Under the pieces are notes generated by a model, which saw only the letters and a list, made by a program, of their open reading frames with translations, was not told the origin of the DNA and ran no database searches. 10,303 nt of DNA from Spirogloea muscicola (taxonomy: Eukaryota; Streptophyta; Zygnematophyceae; Spirogloeales; Spirogloeaceae), in assembly GCA_009602725.1 (NCBI GenBank), contig WELB01000329.1, positions 53,091 to 63,393 of the forward strand, given 5' to 3'. Numbering within the stretch: position 1 is the stretch's first letter; every line of letters starts with the position of its first letter. Positions 1 to 10,033 of this stretch are shown one piece after another. The position numbers were made by a program, and so were the translations under genes.

Positions 1-689
<689 letters not shown>

Positions 690-969
690 GCTCGGGAGAT
701 GAGCATCAGCTGAAGCGTCATCATAGCAATATGTATGTAGAGCTGTCTAGTGCGGGAGGGTGGCAATGTGCTCAGTACTGGACGTAGCTTCACAAGCTGC
801 AATACTAATTTGTCGGACCACCAGAGTGGGTTGCTTGTTACTACAGACGAGAGGAGGAAACATTTTTCACATCCACCACATGCTCAGTAGCACGAGGTTG
901 TATCATTGTCGACATCCTATGCCACCCTAGCTCACATCAAGGAGCAGGCAAATGCGTGACAATCTTGAG

Positions 970-1033
970 CAGCGGCTCAGGGCCTTGCCACCAAATTGGT
1001 GGTAACCTTGAAGCTTGGAGGTTCGCTTCCAGC
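970..1033 (+). repeat. Possible degenerate tRNA-derived (SINE-like) trace
   Basis: GCGGCTCAGGG (972-982) resembles a pol III A box, and GGTTCGCTTCC (1020-1030) resembles a B box (GGTTCGANTCC) with the usual A replaced by C. The spacing of roughly 40-50 bases is right for a tRNA promoter. The T-arm is poor: only three of five pairs form in the canonical register, although TGGA/TCCA flanks the loop. No acceptor stem closes, so this is not a functional tRNA. A decayed SINE head is a guess. Confidence 0.2.
988..1002. repeat. Short inverted repeat CCACCAA-A-TTGGTGG
   Basis: Seven-base arms CCACCAA and TTGGTGG flank a single central A. It lies between two convergent genes and inside the tRNA-like trace, where it would occupy the anticodon-arm region. 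It could be chance, or a small hairpin in a 3' untranslated region. Confidence 0.35.
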
Positions 1034-1208
1034 TCAAATGTGACCTCGAGGACGAGAGATTAAAAGGGTCTCGCTCTGTGCAACTAACTACTGATTGTCA
1101 AATAATCTTCACAATGGCAGAAGAATACTTAGTCAGCTGCTGAATTAGCAGCCACAGCAATGAATGAAAAAATAAGTGGCGAGTTGACTACTTGGAGCCC
1201 GAGTCACT

Positions 1209-4200
1209 CTAACAGCAGTGGATCAGCACTGAGCAACTACACTGAGATGGCAAGCTAAGATGAGCTGGCATTGAAGCTTGCAGAAGGGTCTGCAGGAGTC
1301 CTTGTTGTGACACCAGTGACTGCTGGAGCCGAACTTCCACGAGTGCACACTCTCGCAGCAATGCCAACTGCAATGCAGTCATCGTTTCGAGTAATGACCA
1401 GGGTTCATGGCATGAAAGCGGGCCATTGATGTCTAAGATTCCAGAACAGTGCGAGCATTGACAAACCAGCCAAGCCAACTGCATACAACTTACTAGCAGA
1501 TTTGTCTGCATGCACATGGTCACCTGATGATCAGTAGCAGCGGATAGACCAACTGCACTTCTGTACATGTCAAGAATCTTGTTGGCCACCTGCACTAGCA
1601 GTGTGCTGTGCCTTGGTACAGCAATGTACCTAGCACGTCAGAGGAGGCACTGTCAGCGGCATATTCACAACTTGCAACCAAGGCTGGGTGCCTGACGTCT
1701 TGCAATTAAGGCTGCGTAACAATGGGGAGTAGGGCAGAGGGGGGATGAACAGCAAGCCAGTGACTTCCTCTCTTACATGCTCAACAATGCAACATCTGCA
1801 TCTCTCAAGTGGTGACGAGTAAGTCCTCATCTCTTGTCAAGCTGGCATACTTCAGCATCAAGCTAGGCCTTCTGTGCCAAATGCAAGACACAACACAAGT
1901 AGCACAAGTAAGCTTTTGTGCTCCAATCTGACAGTGGTAGACAGGCTTGCACAAGACATGGGGCCTACTTGACCAGGAAGTGGAGAAGGGGCTCCAAGCT
2001 TGTCTCATCTCTCCCAGACAGTGCTGCAAGGAGGCCTCGTCTGGTGATAAGCTCTTCCATGACCGCAATTACCACCTGCAACAACGTCAATGACAACGAC
2101 TGCACTGCTGTTTAAGCATTTCAAGGTGCGCTTACCCAGTCACCCAATGTGGTTGAGATGTAGGGCTTGTACACAAGCAGCCACAAGGATCTGGAGGAAA
2201 GGCCCAAACCTCTGCTCGGCCTGTGCGGAGGCTGACAGTCAGAGCATCCGCACATCGAAAACGACGAAGCAAGCGGTCATGCGGGGCCAAGTGCACCCGC
2301 TTCCTCTGCGCCACTAAGTAGTCTTCCGCCTGGAGGCAACCACACGTCAGTCAGCTTCCAAGCTCTTATGCCGTCCCCTTGCTTCTCCCTTGATTTATTA
2401 GAACTGTCAGATCGCTAATGACAGCGTCTCTACCTAAGCGCATGCAATGAGTTGTTTTGCTACAAGTAATGCTCAGAAGACAACCATTATGCCCCTTCAC
2501 AGAGCTTATTGTGTTGGCACAAGTTATTGACACCCTAGTTGAAGATGGCATTCCTTAGTAAGTGCAGGGACACGTAGTCAACATTTACATGTGCGAGCCT
2601 GTACCGCTGCTTTCTCATTTTTGCCTCTGACAAAGTAGCGGTACGTGTTGGCTTGGAGAGGCCTTTTCCTCGGCGCCCGCGTCTTTGTCTTGAGGCCTGG
2701 CAAACCAGCCAAGAGCTTGCTGCTCCTTGCCCGAGATAGAGATACTCCTTCCAGTCGGGAACGCCGCTGCCGGACTGATAAGAGTCCAGTAGCCATCCCC
2801 ACTGCTAGAGTTGTGCAATCTTGGGAGATGCCCATGGAGAGTATGGGACTGGCGTATTTGGACGCATGCTTTACCTAGAGTCAGGAAGGTGATACTCAGG
2901 AGGTGGACATACATGCGGCCTGCACATAATGCATTGCCGAAATGCTGTAATACATATCTGCTTGCTGTAACTAGTATAGAGAGCTCCTACATGATGGCTG
3001 CATGCATGTACCTCTCAGTACGTTATCCTGCAACATGGCCACAAGTCCTAAGGGCATACCTGGAAAGAGTCCAGGTCATAGACCTTGACATGCTGGTCAA
3101 GCGATGCAGTAAGCAGCCGAGGAGTGGCTGCTCTGTTGGCAGGCCCCGCGCTCACTGAGGCAGAAATGCAAATTGACGTGACGGTCTTCTGGTGGTTGTC
3201 GAGCCTCTGCAAGAGCCTACCTCCACCCAGGATGTCCCAGAGAGTCACCGAGGTCCCTCCTGCACAATGTCGTTGATAGTTGGGCATTATTGCTTTTGCC
3301 TGTCAGGAGGTATTGACATGCCACCGGAGGAAGTAGCCCAGTCAATCAAACCCTGCTCCGGAAGGCAGCCCACGACTTGGTGCTAAAGTCAGCAGGCTTC
3401 CACACATTGGCAAGCTGCGCCTTTCATACTCTGATCTGTAAAACGTAGTGGTACAGTGCAGGTCGTCACAGTGTGTGCTTTACAGTCTTGTTCTCCTGAC
3501 AAGCAGACATCTACCTGCACTTGCCAGAATTCCTCCAGTAGGAAAGAACGTAACAGCCTCCACCGCGCTCCCATGCTACATGCTTTGCAGAATTGCACAT
3601 CAGCAACGCACTGCCAGGATGCAAGTGGTGCGCACTACTGCACCTTGACTTTTGTGATTATACTTCCTTTTGGAAAGCCTGCAGGCCTGACCAGGCAAGA
3701 AACCCTGCGCTTGCTCTGAGCGCCAAATAAGCAGTGACAATGTCGAGCTCCAGTCTGACCTGTAGTAGCAGCACACACTTCCCACTCCGGAGGTCCCACA
3801 AGCGTACGCTGTGATCATATGAGCCAGTAGCCCTGCGGGTTTGACGTGCACACAACGGATGGAGGTTTTGTACATGTCGCCAGCACAACGTGCTCATGAC
3901 GATGACAGATAGCGGCTGGTAGCATTGGGCCGTGCACCTGCTAAAGTAATGGGACAAGCTGAAATTTACCAGACATTGTAGTCCATGGGGCTTGGTGCTC
4001 CGCTACGCACGTAGTCAGTGTGCTCCCCCATGTTTAGGACTTGCTCCTGTCAATACAGTCAGCTATGAGCAGCAAGGAGGAGACAACTAGCAAACAGAAC
4101 CACGGATGCAGAATCAGGACCAGACTCAGAGCACCGAGCCAGCAGTCGCCGGCATGACTAGGGAGGGGGATGCTAGCTCCAGGATGTGCAGACACAGCGT

Positions 4201-5157
4201 TGTGAATGCCGACCGTGCAAGGGCACAGCACAACCCTGCTCGCACTTGCCGCCGTCCCTTGCTTGTATACGACATCGTGGCAAGACTGAGTGCTGCCGAG
4301 GTGCTCACTTGGGTAGCCATGTCCCACCACCGGCACGTGCTGTCATCACTGCCGGACAGGATGTGCAGCCTGTCCCTTCCAAACCTAGTGTAGTGCACTG
4401 GCCTGCTCTGCCACAAGAGCCGCCATCAGTGTGAGGCCCTCAGCAAGCCACCACCGAAGGGGACGCTGCTGATCTCACGAAGTCGTCGAGGCTTCAGGAC
4501 GTCCACATGAGGCCCGGGGGGAGAGAGGTGGGCACCCAGCGTGGCCCTTGAGCTGGCGCAGCACGTCGCGGCTGCCGGGGTCGAACACCTGCACCACGCC
4601 CGCCTCGCCGCCCGCCACCAGCAGCTGCCCGTCGGACCGCAGGCTGCCCGAGTACGCCTGCCAGCGCCAGCGCCATGGCGGCTCTGAGCGAGAGCCCGCG
4701 GCCAAGCTGGTCATGGGCTCCGCGCCTGCCGGCGCCGCGCTCGCGGGCAGCCAGCCGAGGAGGAGCTGCGGCGGTGGCGGGGGTGGCGGAGGCTCACGAT
4801 GTCCTTGAAGCGGGAGAAGGTCTTCTTGAGGGCCCGCTGGCGGCAGTCGTAGACCAGCACCCTGGTGGAGCTGGTGACCGCCAGGTCGTGCGGCGGTGCC
4901 GCGCAGAAGTCGACGCTGGTCACCGCGCCCACCTGGGCGGTACGCCATCGTCAGTCGCAGCTCGCGGCGGCGGCGGCGGCGGATGCGGCGGCGACGGCGG
5001 CGGGCGGCGGCGGACCTGCTGGAGGTCGAGCGGCGCGCCGAAGGAGCGCCAGAAGCGGCCCTCGGCGGTCTCGCGGCGGGCGCGCGGCGGGAAGCGCTTT
5101 CGGCTGCAGCTTCCGGTACTGGCCCGCGGCGGGCTCCGCCGCCGCCGCCGCCGCCAT
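1209..5157 (-). CDS. UTP15: UTP15, WD40 subunit of the small-subunit (SSU) processome
   Basis: Acts in the nucleolus in the t-UTP/UtpA subcomplex, needed for pre-rRNA transcription and 18S processing (family knowledge). Exons, minus strand: 5157-5016, 4932-4798, 4657-4536, 4402-4309, 4046-3970, 3832-3760, 3575-3515, 3259-3060, 2874-2605, 2329-2210, 2075-1969, 1629-1524, 1367-1209 (TAG). From exon 2 on, all splice phases agree. The product is about 554 residues, normal for plant UTP15. Seven WD-type blades run from about residue 48 to 325, with VGAVTSVDF, FSRFKD, ATGSYDHSVRLWD, FFPTGGILASAGG and LWDILGGG. YRYFVRGKNEKAA follows at about 380. The UTP15 C-terminal domain follows from about 403: APHDRLLRRFRCADAL, VVIAVMEELITRRGL and NKILDMYRSAVG. 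The start is ATG 5155-5157, followed by six Ala codons and YRKLQPK. The next stretch, FPPRARRETAEGRFW, is in another frame, one base out at about 5094-5100, probably a sequence error. The exon 3 donor (GG|GTGCCC) is weak. Confidence 0.93.
1630..1968 (-). other. UTP15 intron 11 (339 bases)
   Basis: The longest UTP15 intron, gtaggc..ctag, phase 2. It splits the Lys codon of LVK|YIA in the C-terminal domain. Open frames inside it, such as minus-strand 1805-2068 and 1630-1830, have no family motif and are by-products. Nothing else is visible in it. Confidence 0.85.
4933..5015 (-). repeat. CCG/GCC trinucleotide-rich UTP15 intron 1
   Basis: This 83-base intron (gtccgc..cccag) is mostly GCC/CCG triplets, and the exon before it starts with a GCG run coding for six Ala right after the start codon (about 5137-5154). 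A related GGC/GGT-rich stretch lies in intron 2 (about 4758-4792). The 83-base length is not a multiple of three, so retaining it would break the frame. Such triplet-rich DNA is slippage-prone and produces long spurious open frames on both strands here. Confidence 0.7.
5095..5099 (-). other. One-base frame disagreement within UTP15 exon 1
   Basis: From ATG 5157 the frame reads up to YRKLQPK, which fits the N-terminus of UTP15. The family-like continuation FPPRARRETAEGRFWRSFG starts one base later, in the frame that splices correctly into exon 2. The exon is 142 bases long, one more than a multiple of three. Dropping one A from the AAA run at 5098-5100 would give a seamless QPKRFPPRAR. A homopolymer error is the simplest reading. 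A true pseudogene is unlikely, since all other exons are intact. The other way out is a start at ATG 5246 in the second frame, which would add an unusual Arg/Ser-rich leader. Confidence 0.6.
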
Positions 5158-5738
5158 GGCCGGCGGCCTCCTCCGGAACTCCAAACCCCGGAGCTGAGCA
5201 AGAGACAGCCTGGACTTCGACTGCGGGGAACGAAACCGTGAAGCAATGCAAAGGGAAACGGCAGGCAGAATCAAGTCCACGTTGGTCGTTTGTAAGCACT
5301 CCCCTAACGTACTGCTATTGTCCTAGCCACAGCTTGCGCTGCTGTCTGTCTCCAGTCACCCGGAATCCAACAGGTATGCCACCTTACCCGCATCTATTTA
5401 CTTCAACTCTACTTGCTAGCATTTGCTTGACATTTTTCCAGTCGCGCACTAGCAGCTCGGGTCACATCCACGCCTTGTGCTGGACATAAGGACTTCAAGA
5501 GATTCCCCCTTCCCACCTTGACCAGCAGGCACAAGGCCTACCTCAAATAACACCATGTGATCTGTGAGCAGACTGTGCAAAAAGCTCACCTGGCTGCCCC
5601 GTCCCCCCCCCCCCATTCTCAGCATTTGCACGCAATTTTGGAGGACAGCCACTCCTGAAGGGTATCAAAGCCCATACCTTCATATGAGAAGCACTCTCTC
5701 ACGCTAATAAACATGCTGTCTACAAGTCCTCATCCACT
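5158..5738. other. Spacer: UTP15 5' region and IQD 3' region
   Basis: About 580 bases separate the IQD stop codon from the UTP15 start, both genes reading on the minus strand. The part next to UTP15 (5158-5250) is GC-rich and should contain its leader and promoter. I find no TATA box and no perfect telo-box (AAACCCTA) of the kind often seen in plant ribosome-biogenesis promoters; CAAACCCCGG near 5180 is only a loose match. The rest is moderate-GC sequence with a C12 tract and no coding signal. Confidence 0.7.
5603..5614. repeat. C12 homopolymer
   Basis: Twelve consecutive C bases on the plus strand (G12 on the minus strand), in the spacer downstream of the IQD gene. Its length is probably variable or miscounted in the assembly. 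It lies in no exon. Confidence 0.9.
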
Positions 5739-8700
5739 TCAAGCGTCATCGGTCATAGCTATCACCCTGTCCTCAGCTTCCTGCCCCTCATACTTGTGCA
5801 CGCCATTGGCTGGAAGCACACCTGCCCCAGCACCAAAGTAATTGCTAGGAGCAGTGAGAGGATGGGCACCAAAAGCTTCCACATCCTCGACTGCATGCTC
5901 GTTCCTGCCTGGCTCAGCCACCTGCTCCTCGTACACAGCCTGCTTCTCCTGGTCCTCAGATGGCGCCATCCCGCCGGCCTCTTCCAACTCAGATGCTGTT
6001 GCTGACATTGGGCCAAGATTTAGGCTGCTTCCAGATCCTTTCTGAGCGTCTACCTGCAGCCGCCAAATCCCATCTCACAGCAAGTCAGTTTGGTAACCAC
6101 TGTGCATAGTGCAAACATGACCGCGATGTTGGCAACCAGATAAGTCTCTTCCAGAAGAATGCAAGGCGAGCTAGGCTTAAAATAAGTCAAGTCTGGTGGT
6201 GACGACATTACTTGTGGCATCCGTGGTGCATCTAGCCCTGGTGACAACGTTTCGCTGATTGCGGGTGATGCAGAGCGCTTGCTACTCAATTGAGTGCCTG
6301 GGGAGGCCGGAGATGATCCTCTTCTCTGTCACAAGTCGCCAAGAACTCTGAGGTTGGCAGAGCTCTTGCAGCCGTACATCTCTAATCAAGTGCATGCATT
6401 TGCTCAGGTCCAACTTGCTTCACACAGTGGGCCTGACAGAGCAGGAGTGCTGAGGTGCCTATGCATTGCAAGCTGGAGGCACTAAGCTGGAATGACACTG
6501 TACCGGTACTCGTGGGTCTGGGCTGCCAGAGCTGCCTCTGGCTTTGGCCTTTGCAGACTCGGTAGGTGCCATGAAACTAGGGACCTGTCATAATTACGGC
6601 ACTTTGTTCAGTAGCATGCCTGTACGATGTGCTACAGCACCACCCTTTACTTCAACGCAGATGCTACGAAGCAACAGGCAGAATTGTTATGCTCACCCTT
6701 GTGCTGCCTGTGCTGTGGCGCCGCGCAGAATTTGCAGGACTGACGAGGTGCGAAGCTTCTGCAGATGCCTCTGGAGGGGTCTGCTCCTGGTCCTGCACCG
6801 TAAGCTGATCATAAGCCCCTTGGCAAGCTTCGACCCCTAAGACACCTTGTCAAAACCCACTGGACTGCCGAACTCTAGCATGTATGACCACAAATACAAG
6901 GGAAAGACCTACCAATAATATTGTCAACTTTGCTTTGGGGGTGCCTGGCTGAGGATCAGATCGCTCCATCTGTGCATGCATGTGGAAGGAGGTTCAGTGG
7001 AATGCGGAATGACTATCTGATGCAAGGTGCAAGAGCGATCTGTGAAAATTGCCACCTATGTGTTGACATTAGCAGCATCTCTTATTAGTCAACTGGTCAT
7101 GAAGAGCAGTACATTGTAAGCCGTGGTCAAAATCAGATCTCTTAGAGATGGGGACAAGTGCTTATCACTGTCAGATAAATGCTAGCATCCAGTGAAATAG
7201 ATGAAAATATGCAGCCAGCAGGGTGACAGACTCATTGGTTGAGATAGGTCATGCCTTCGCAGCCCATGATGCTGTTGGTTGGCAGATGTTGCATAAGTCT
7301 ATGATTGTATGACCCACAGCAGATGCTCGCAACCTAATGCGGCTGCACAATACATCAAGCAATAGAAGAAGCATTTGATTATCACAAAATACTACCACAT
7401 GAGAGGGTGGGCAAAGTAGGAGAGGCTGTTTGACAAATAGAACCTGCAAGTGTGTCCTTGCAGTGACTTTGGACGTTGACCTTCGCAAAAGCTCACCGGT
7501 TGCAAGACTTGCACTTGCCAACATCTACAAGCTCCACGGCAGGCGTACTCGGTAGTACGCCAGACGCAATTGCATCGCTCTTCACAGAACCTGCAGTAGG
7601 AGGCCATTCCTGCATTGTACAGGCATGATGTCAAGCAGTGCACGAGCACGAGCAGCGCAGGCATCCAACAGGGTAAAGTAGAAGTACTAGATGCTTCATG
7701 TTCCATGTATTTGGTCAGACAGGCTGACTAGCCAGAAGTGAGGGACCAAGACAGATGACGACATTGATCTGCATGGCTATACGCAACAGTGAAGGTATGA
7801 TACAGTCCCGCAAGAGAAACTCATTCTTGAGAAGGATTGCCAGTTACATTCGCTTGCTCCATGATAATGCGATTCTCCCAAGGGCGTGCAACCATCCAGC
7901 GCTCCAACCAACTCCAACCCCAGCCGCCTTTGTCAGGCTCGCACTCAATGTAGGTGAGCGACGTCCGTTGCCCACTTTCCCATTTCCAAAGCTGAACAAA
8001 GCCAGTTTCATTGCTTCAGCACCTAACGGAAATGGTAGACAAGGCAACTGCAGCTGACATAGCACGCCAAGCTTCGCCATGGATCTGAATATGCTTTAAT
8101 ACAACCAACAAAAAAATGAAGAATGATGCCATGCTTTGCACCTCCCTGACCTTATGTACAACAATGTCCTCCACAACGTCAAAGTGAAGAATCTGTTGCA
8201 GAGACCACATACTTGAGCTGCCTATCATGAATTGGAGATAGTGTCAGTCACTTTGAGGAGAATGAGAGCTCACCGCATGTGATGAAGCATACTTTGCTGC
8301 TCTCTCACGTTTCATGGCGCCCTCTTGCTTACTGTGGAGCTTGGCATGGAGCTCATTCAAAGTCCCATTCATATCACACCATCCAAGCTGCACAATGACA
8401 AGGGGTGTACACGTTGACGAGGCAATCTGTTAGCTTACTCATGCATGACTTTGAATTTCCACGTATATATATCTAATGCTCCTCATATGGTGAGAATGAA
8501 GTGTAGACCACACCTCAGACTTCTTATTGACATCCTCCACGTGCTTTCTCCTTGCAATAGTCTCAAGTTGTCTTTGCACCGCAAGTCCTTCCCTGAACAG
8601 CAGCAAGATGGGCGGCTATTGGAAGATGTTTCACGAGAGCTTTTTGTGTCATGGGAGAAGCTCAGCTAAGTAATGTGACAAGGCCAGAATTAAATATCTG

Positions 8701-10033
8701 CTGCAATAACACCTTTAAAAAAATGCTTCTCACGTAGGCAGAAAAAGTACCTGGACATCCTTACTCGGCGGGCACGGACACGGGCCTGCACTCGAACAAG
8801 TGCATGCATGCAGCGCAAGGTAACGGCTGCTTGCTTCCGCACGATGTGACCTCGAACCAGGGCCTGCAAGCGCACCAGGCCTTTGAAGGCCCGAAGCGCT
8901 TTCCTTGCCTGCCACAGGGACCAGTGCCACAGGAGGCTGCAGGTCAGGCTCTACAATGACCTCAAGCCCAAGGACATGCACTCCAACAGGGCAAATAACA
9001 CTTGCCATCCATTGAGTGACTTTTGGGTACTCCAAAAATTCAAACTCCTCGGCCTGGTATGAAAGTCGACTATGGAGACAGAGACAACTATGCCTATCTC
9101 TAGCCTGTGAAGGGTATACGAGCAGTGAGCAATAAGATGGTGGCAACAGTGTGAGACCTACAAGGTAGCCACGGTATGCCGCTTGTATGCGGACTGCGGC
9201 CCACTCCTCCCTGGACTGGCCAGGGGCTGGGCCTGCATGGCTGACTGTGTAAGCTCCACGGCCACTTTCACCTGCTTCGCAGACGGAGTCCAGTGTGCGT
9301 CATTTACTGAGCTCACACAGGCTAACTGCTGCTGCCCATGCAGCCTTGCTGCCTTTCTCAAGTGTGCGGGTAATAACTCACACGCTCCACTGACGCATGT
9401 GGGTAGCAAGAAAGGCTCTTGTGTGCCTTGCCAGCCTATATGGATGCACAAGATCGCAGATCCACTGTGAAGGCGGCATATCCAGTGAAGGAGTGTACAA
9501 TGCACTCGCCTGCTGCAGCTTGGGCCTTATTTCGCCTGCCCAGTGGAGATCCAGAGCGGGTGCGTACGAGCGATGGCAGCCGCCAGCCCGACTTGGTGCT
9601 GGCATTTGCTGGGCTCGCTTCCGCAGCCGGCATCTGTAGCTGCGGTGCGATGGACTCCGAAGCTGCTGGCTGTTCCTCCGAGGCAGTCTCAGCCTGGCTG
9701 TTCAGCCCATCGTCTGCCTGCTCCTCACCAGGCTGCTGGGGCAAGGACGAGGTTGTAACAGCGACTGTCAACAAGGTGGCGGGCCGGAGCTTCGACGCGA
9801 GCAGGACCTCGCCCGGATGGACTCTTGATTTGTAGAAACGTCGAGGCGCAAAGGGGGAGCAGCTCAGTACCGCGCATTCGAGCCGTGCCAATTCCTAGGG
9901 GGTGTGCTCTGAGCACGGACCAGGAGGTCGAGCGGGGCCTGACCTTGTCGTCCGCGGGGCCCTTGGTGGCCTTTTTCCGCGAGAGCAGCGACCTCATCCA
10001 CTTGCCGGACACGGACCGGCCGGATGGTGCCAT
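5739..10033 (-). CDS. IQD: IQD family protein (IQ67 domain, calmodulin-binding, DUF4005)
   Basis: IQD proteins bind calmodulin and microtubules and act as scaffolds for Ca2+ signalling and cell shape (family knowledge). Exons, minus strand: 10033-9944, 9735-about 9568 (end uncertain), exon 3 start uncertain to 9162, 8908-8751, 8592-8514, 8387-8274, 7991-7848, 7609-7497, 7342-7318 (tentative), 6969-6913 (tentative), 6792-6697, 6584-6510, 6325-6212, 6053-5739 (TGA). Phases agree from exon 3 onward. The N-terminus is [20 protein letters not shown], the usual basic K/R-W-RSLL start. IQ67 begins [16 protein letters not shown], then [26 protein letters not shown] and [16 protein letters not shown]. 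Later come [29 protein letters not shown] and [19 protein letters not shown]. The DUF4005-type motif [17 protein letters not shown] is near the C-terminus, followed by a Ser/Pro-rich basic stretch and an acidic tail. Estimated length is 500-570 residues. Fourteen exons is many for this family. Confidence 0.93.
6212..6584 (-). other. DUF4005-type C-terminal segment of the IQD protein
   Basis: Exons 12 (6584-6510) and 13 (6325-6212) join in phase 0. They encode [17 protein letters not shown], then a Ser/Pro/Arg-rich stretch containing [11 protein letters not shown]. The [YF]MA.TESAKAK core is the conserved C-terminal signature of IQD proteins, where DUF4005 has been linked to microtubule binding. 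The aromatic position is Phe here instead of the common Tyr. Confidence 0.85.
6970..7317 (-). other. IQD intron of about 350 bases, flanked by two tentative small exons
   Basis: This is the longest clearly bounded IQD intron, if exons 7342-7318 (25 bases, RIRLRASA) and 6969-6913 (19 codons, [13 protein letters not shown]) are right. Inside it I see no conserved IQD motif, no tRNA and no repeat. The border choice rests on phase: exon 8 ends in phase 2, and joining it straight to 6969 gives a stop codon after 16 codons, so an intermediate exon is required. Confidence 0.5.
8751..9209 (-). other. IQ67 domain of the IQD gene, split by its conserved phase-0 intron
   Basis: The first 16 codons (9209-9162, EEW..GYL) end at a GTAGGT donor, and the remaining 52 codons plus two bases lie in 8908-8751. 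The domain carries IQ-type motifs ([33 protein letters not shown]) overlapping 1-5-10 and 1-8-14 hydrophobic spacings. The phase-0 intron between IQ67 codons 16 and 17 is the published hallmark of plant IQD genes, and its exact position here makes the family call firm. Confidence 0.93.

Larger units (their letters stand above)
690..1208. other. Convergent intergenic region (3' ends of two genes)
   Basis: About 520 bases lie between the TGA of the small plus-strand gene and the TAG of UTP15 on the minus strand, so both 3' untranslated regions should lie here. I see no coding exon and no clear AATAAA signal on either strand in the expected places. The only structure is an interrupted palindrome at 988-1002 and a tRNA-like A/B-box arrangement at about 970-1033, annotated separately. 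Confidence 0.7.

Noticed and set aside
970-1033. Functional tRNA gene
   Set aside because: The acceptor stem does not close and the T-stem has two mismatches; retained only as a possible degenerate trace.
4475-5299. Minus-strand 274-codon open frame, the longest in the window
   Set aside because: It runs across UTP15 exons 1-3 and their introns in changing register. Its Ala/Pro/Arg-rich composition comes from GC-rich triplet DNA, and only its segment around YSGSLRSDGQLLVAGG is real coding sequence (exon 3).
4675-5489. Plus-strand open frames of 110-197 codons
   Set aside because: They are antisense to UTP15 exons and introns and Arg/Gly/Ala-rich from GC-rich DNA, with no domain or splice logic.
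6544-6840. Plus-strand 98-codon open frame
   Set aside because: It is antisense to IQD exons 11 and 12, which carry the conserved [10 protein letters not shown] motif on the minus strand.
8461-8472. CGTATATATATC as a TATA-box promoter
   Set aside because: It lies inside an IQD intron (8513-8388) with no gene start downstream on either strand; best read as ordinary intron sequence.
9158-9505. Minus-strand frame containing [18 protein letters not shown], resembling the Ala-rich pre-IQ67 region
   Set aside because: It is out of frame with EEWAAVRIQ, with no room for an intron between them. Kept only as a reminder that a local indel could exist.
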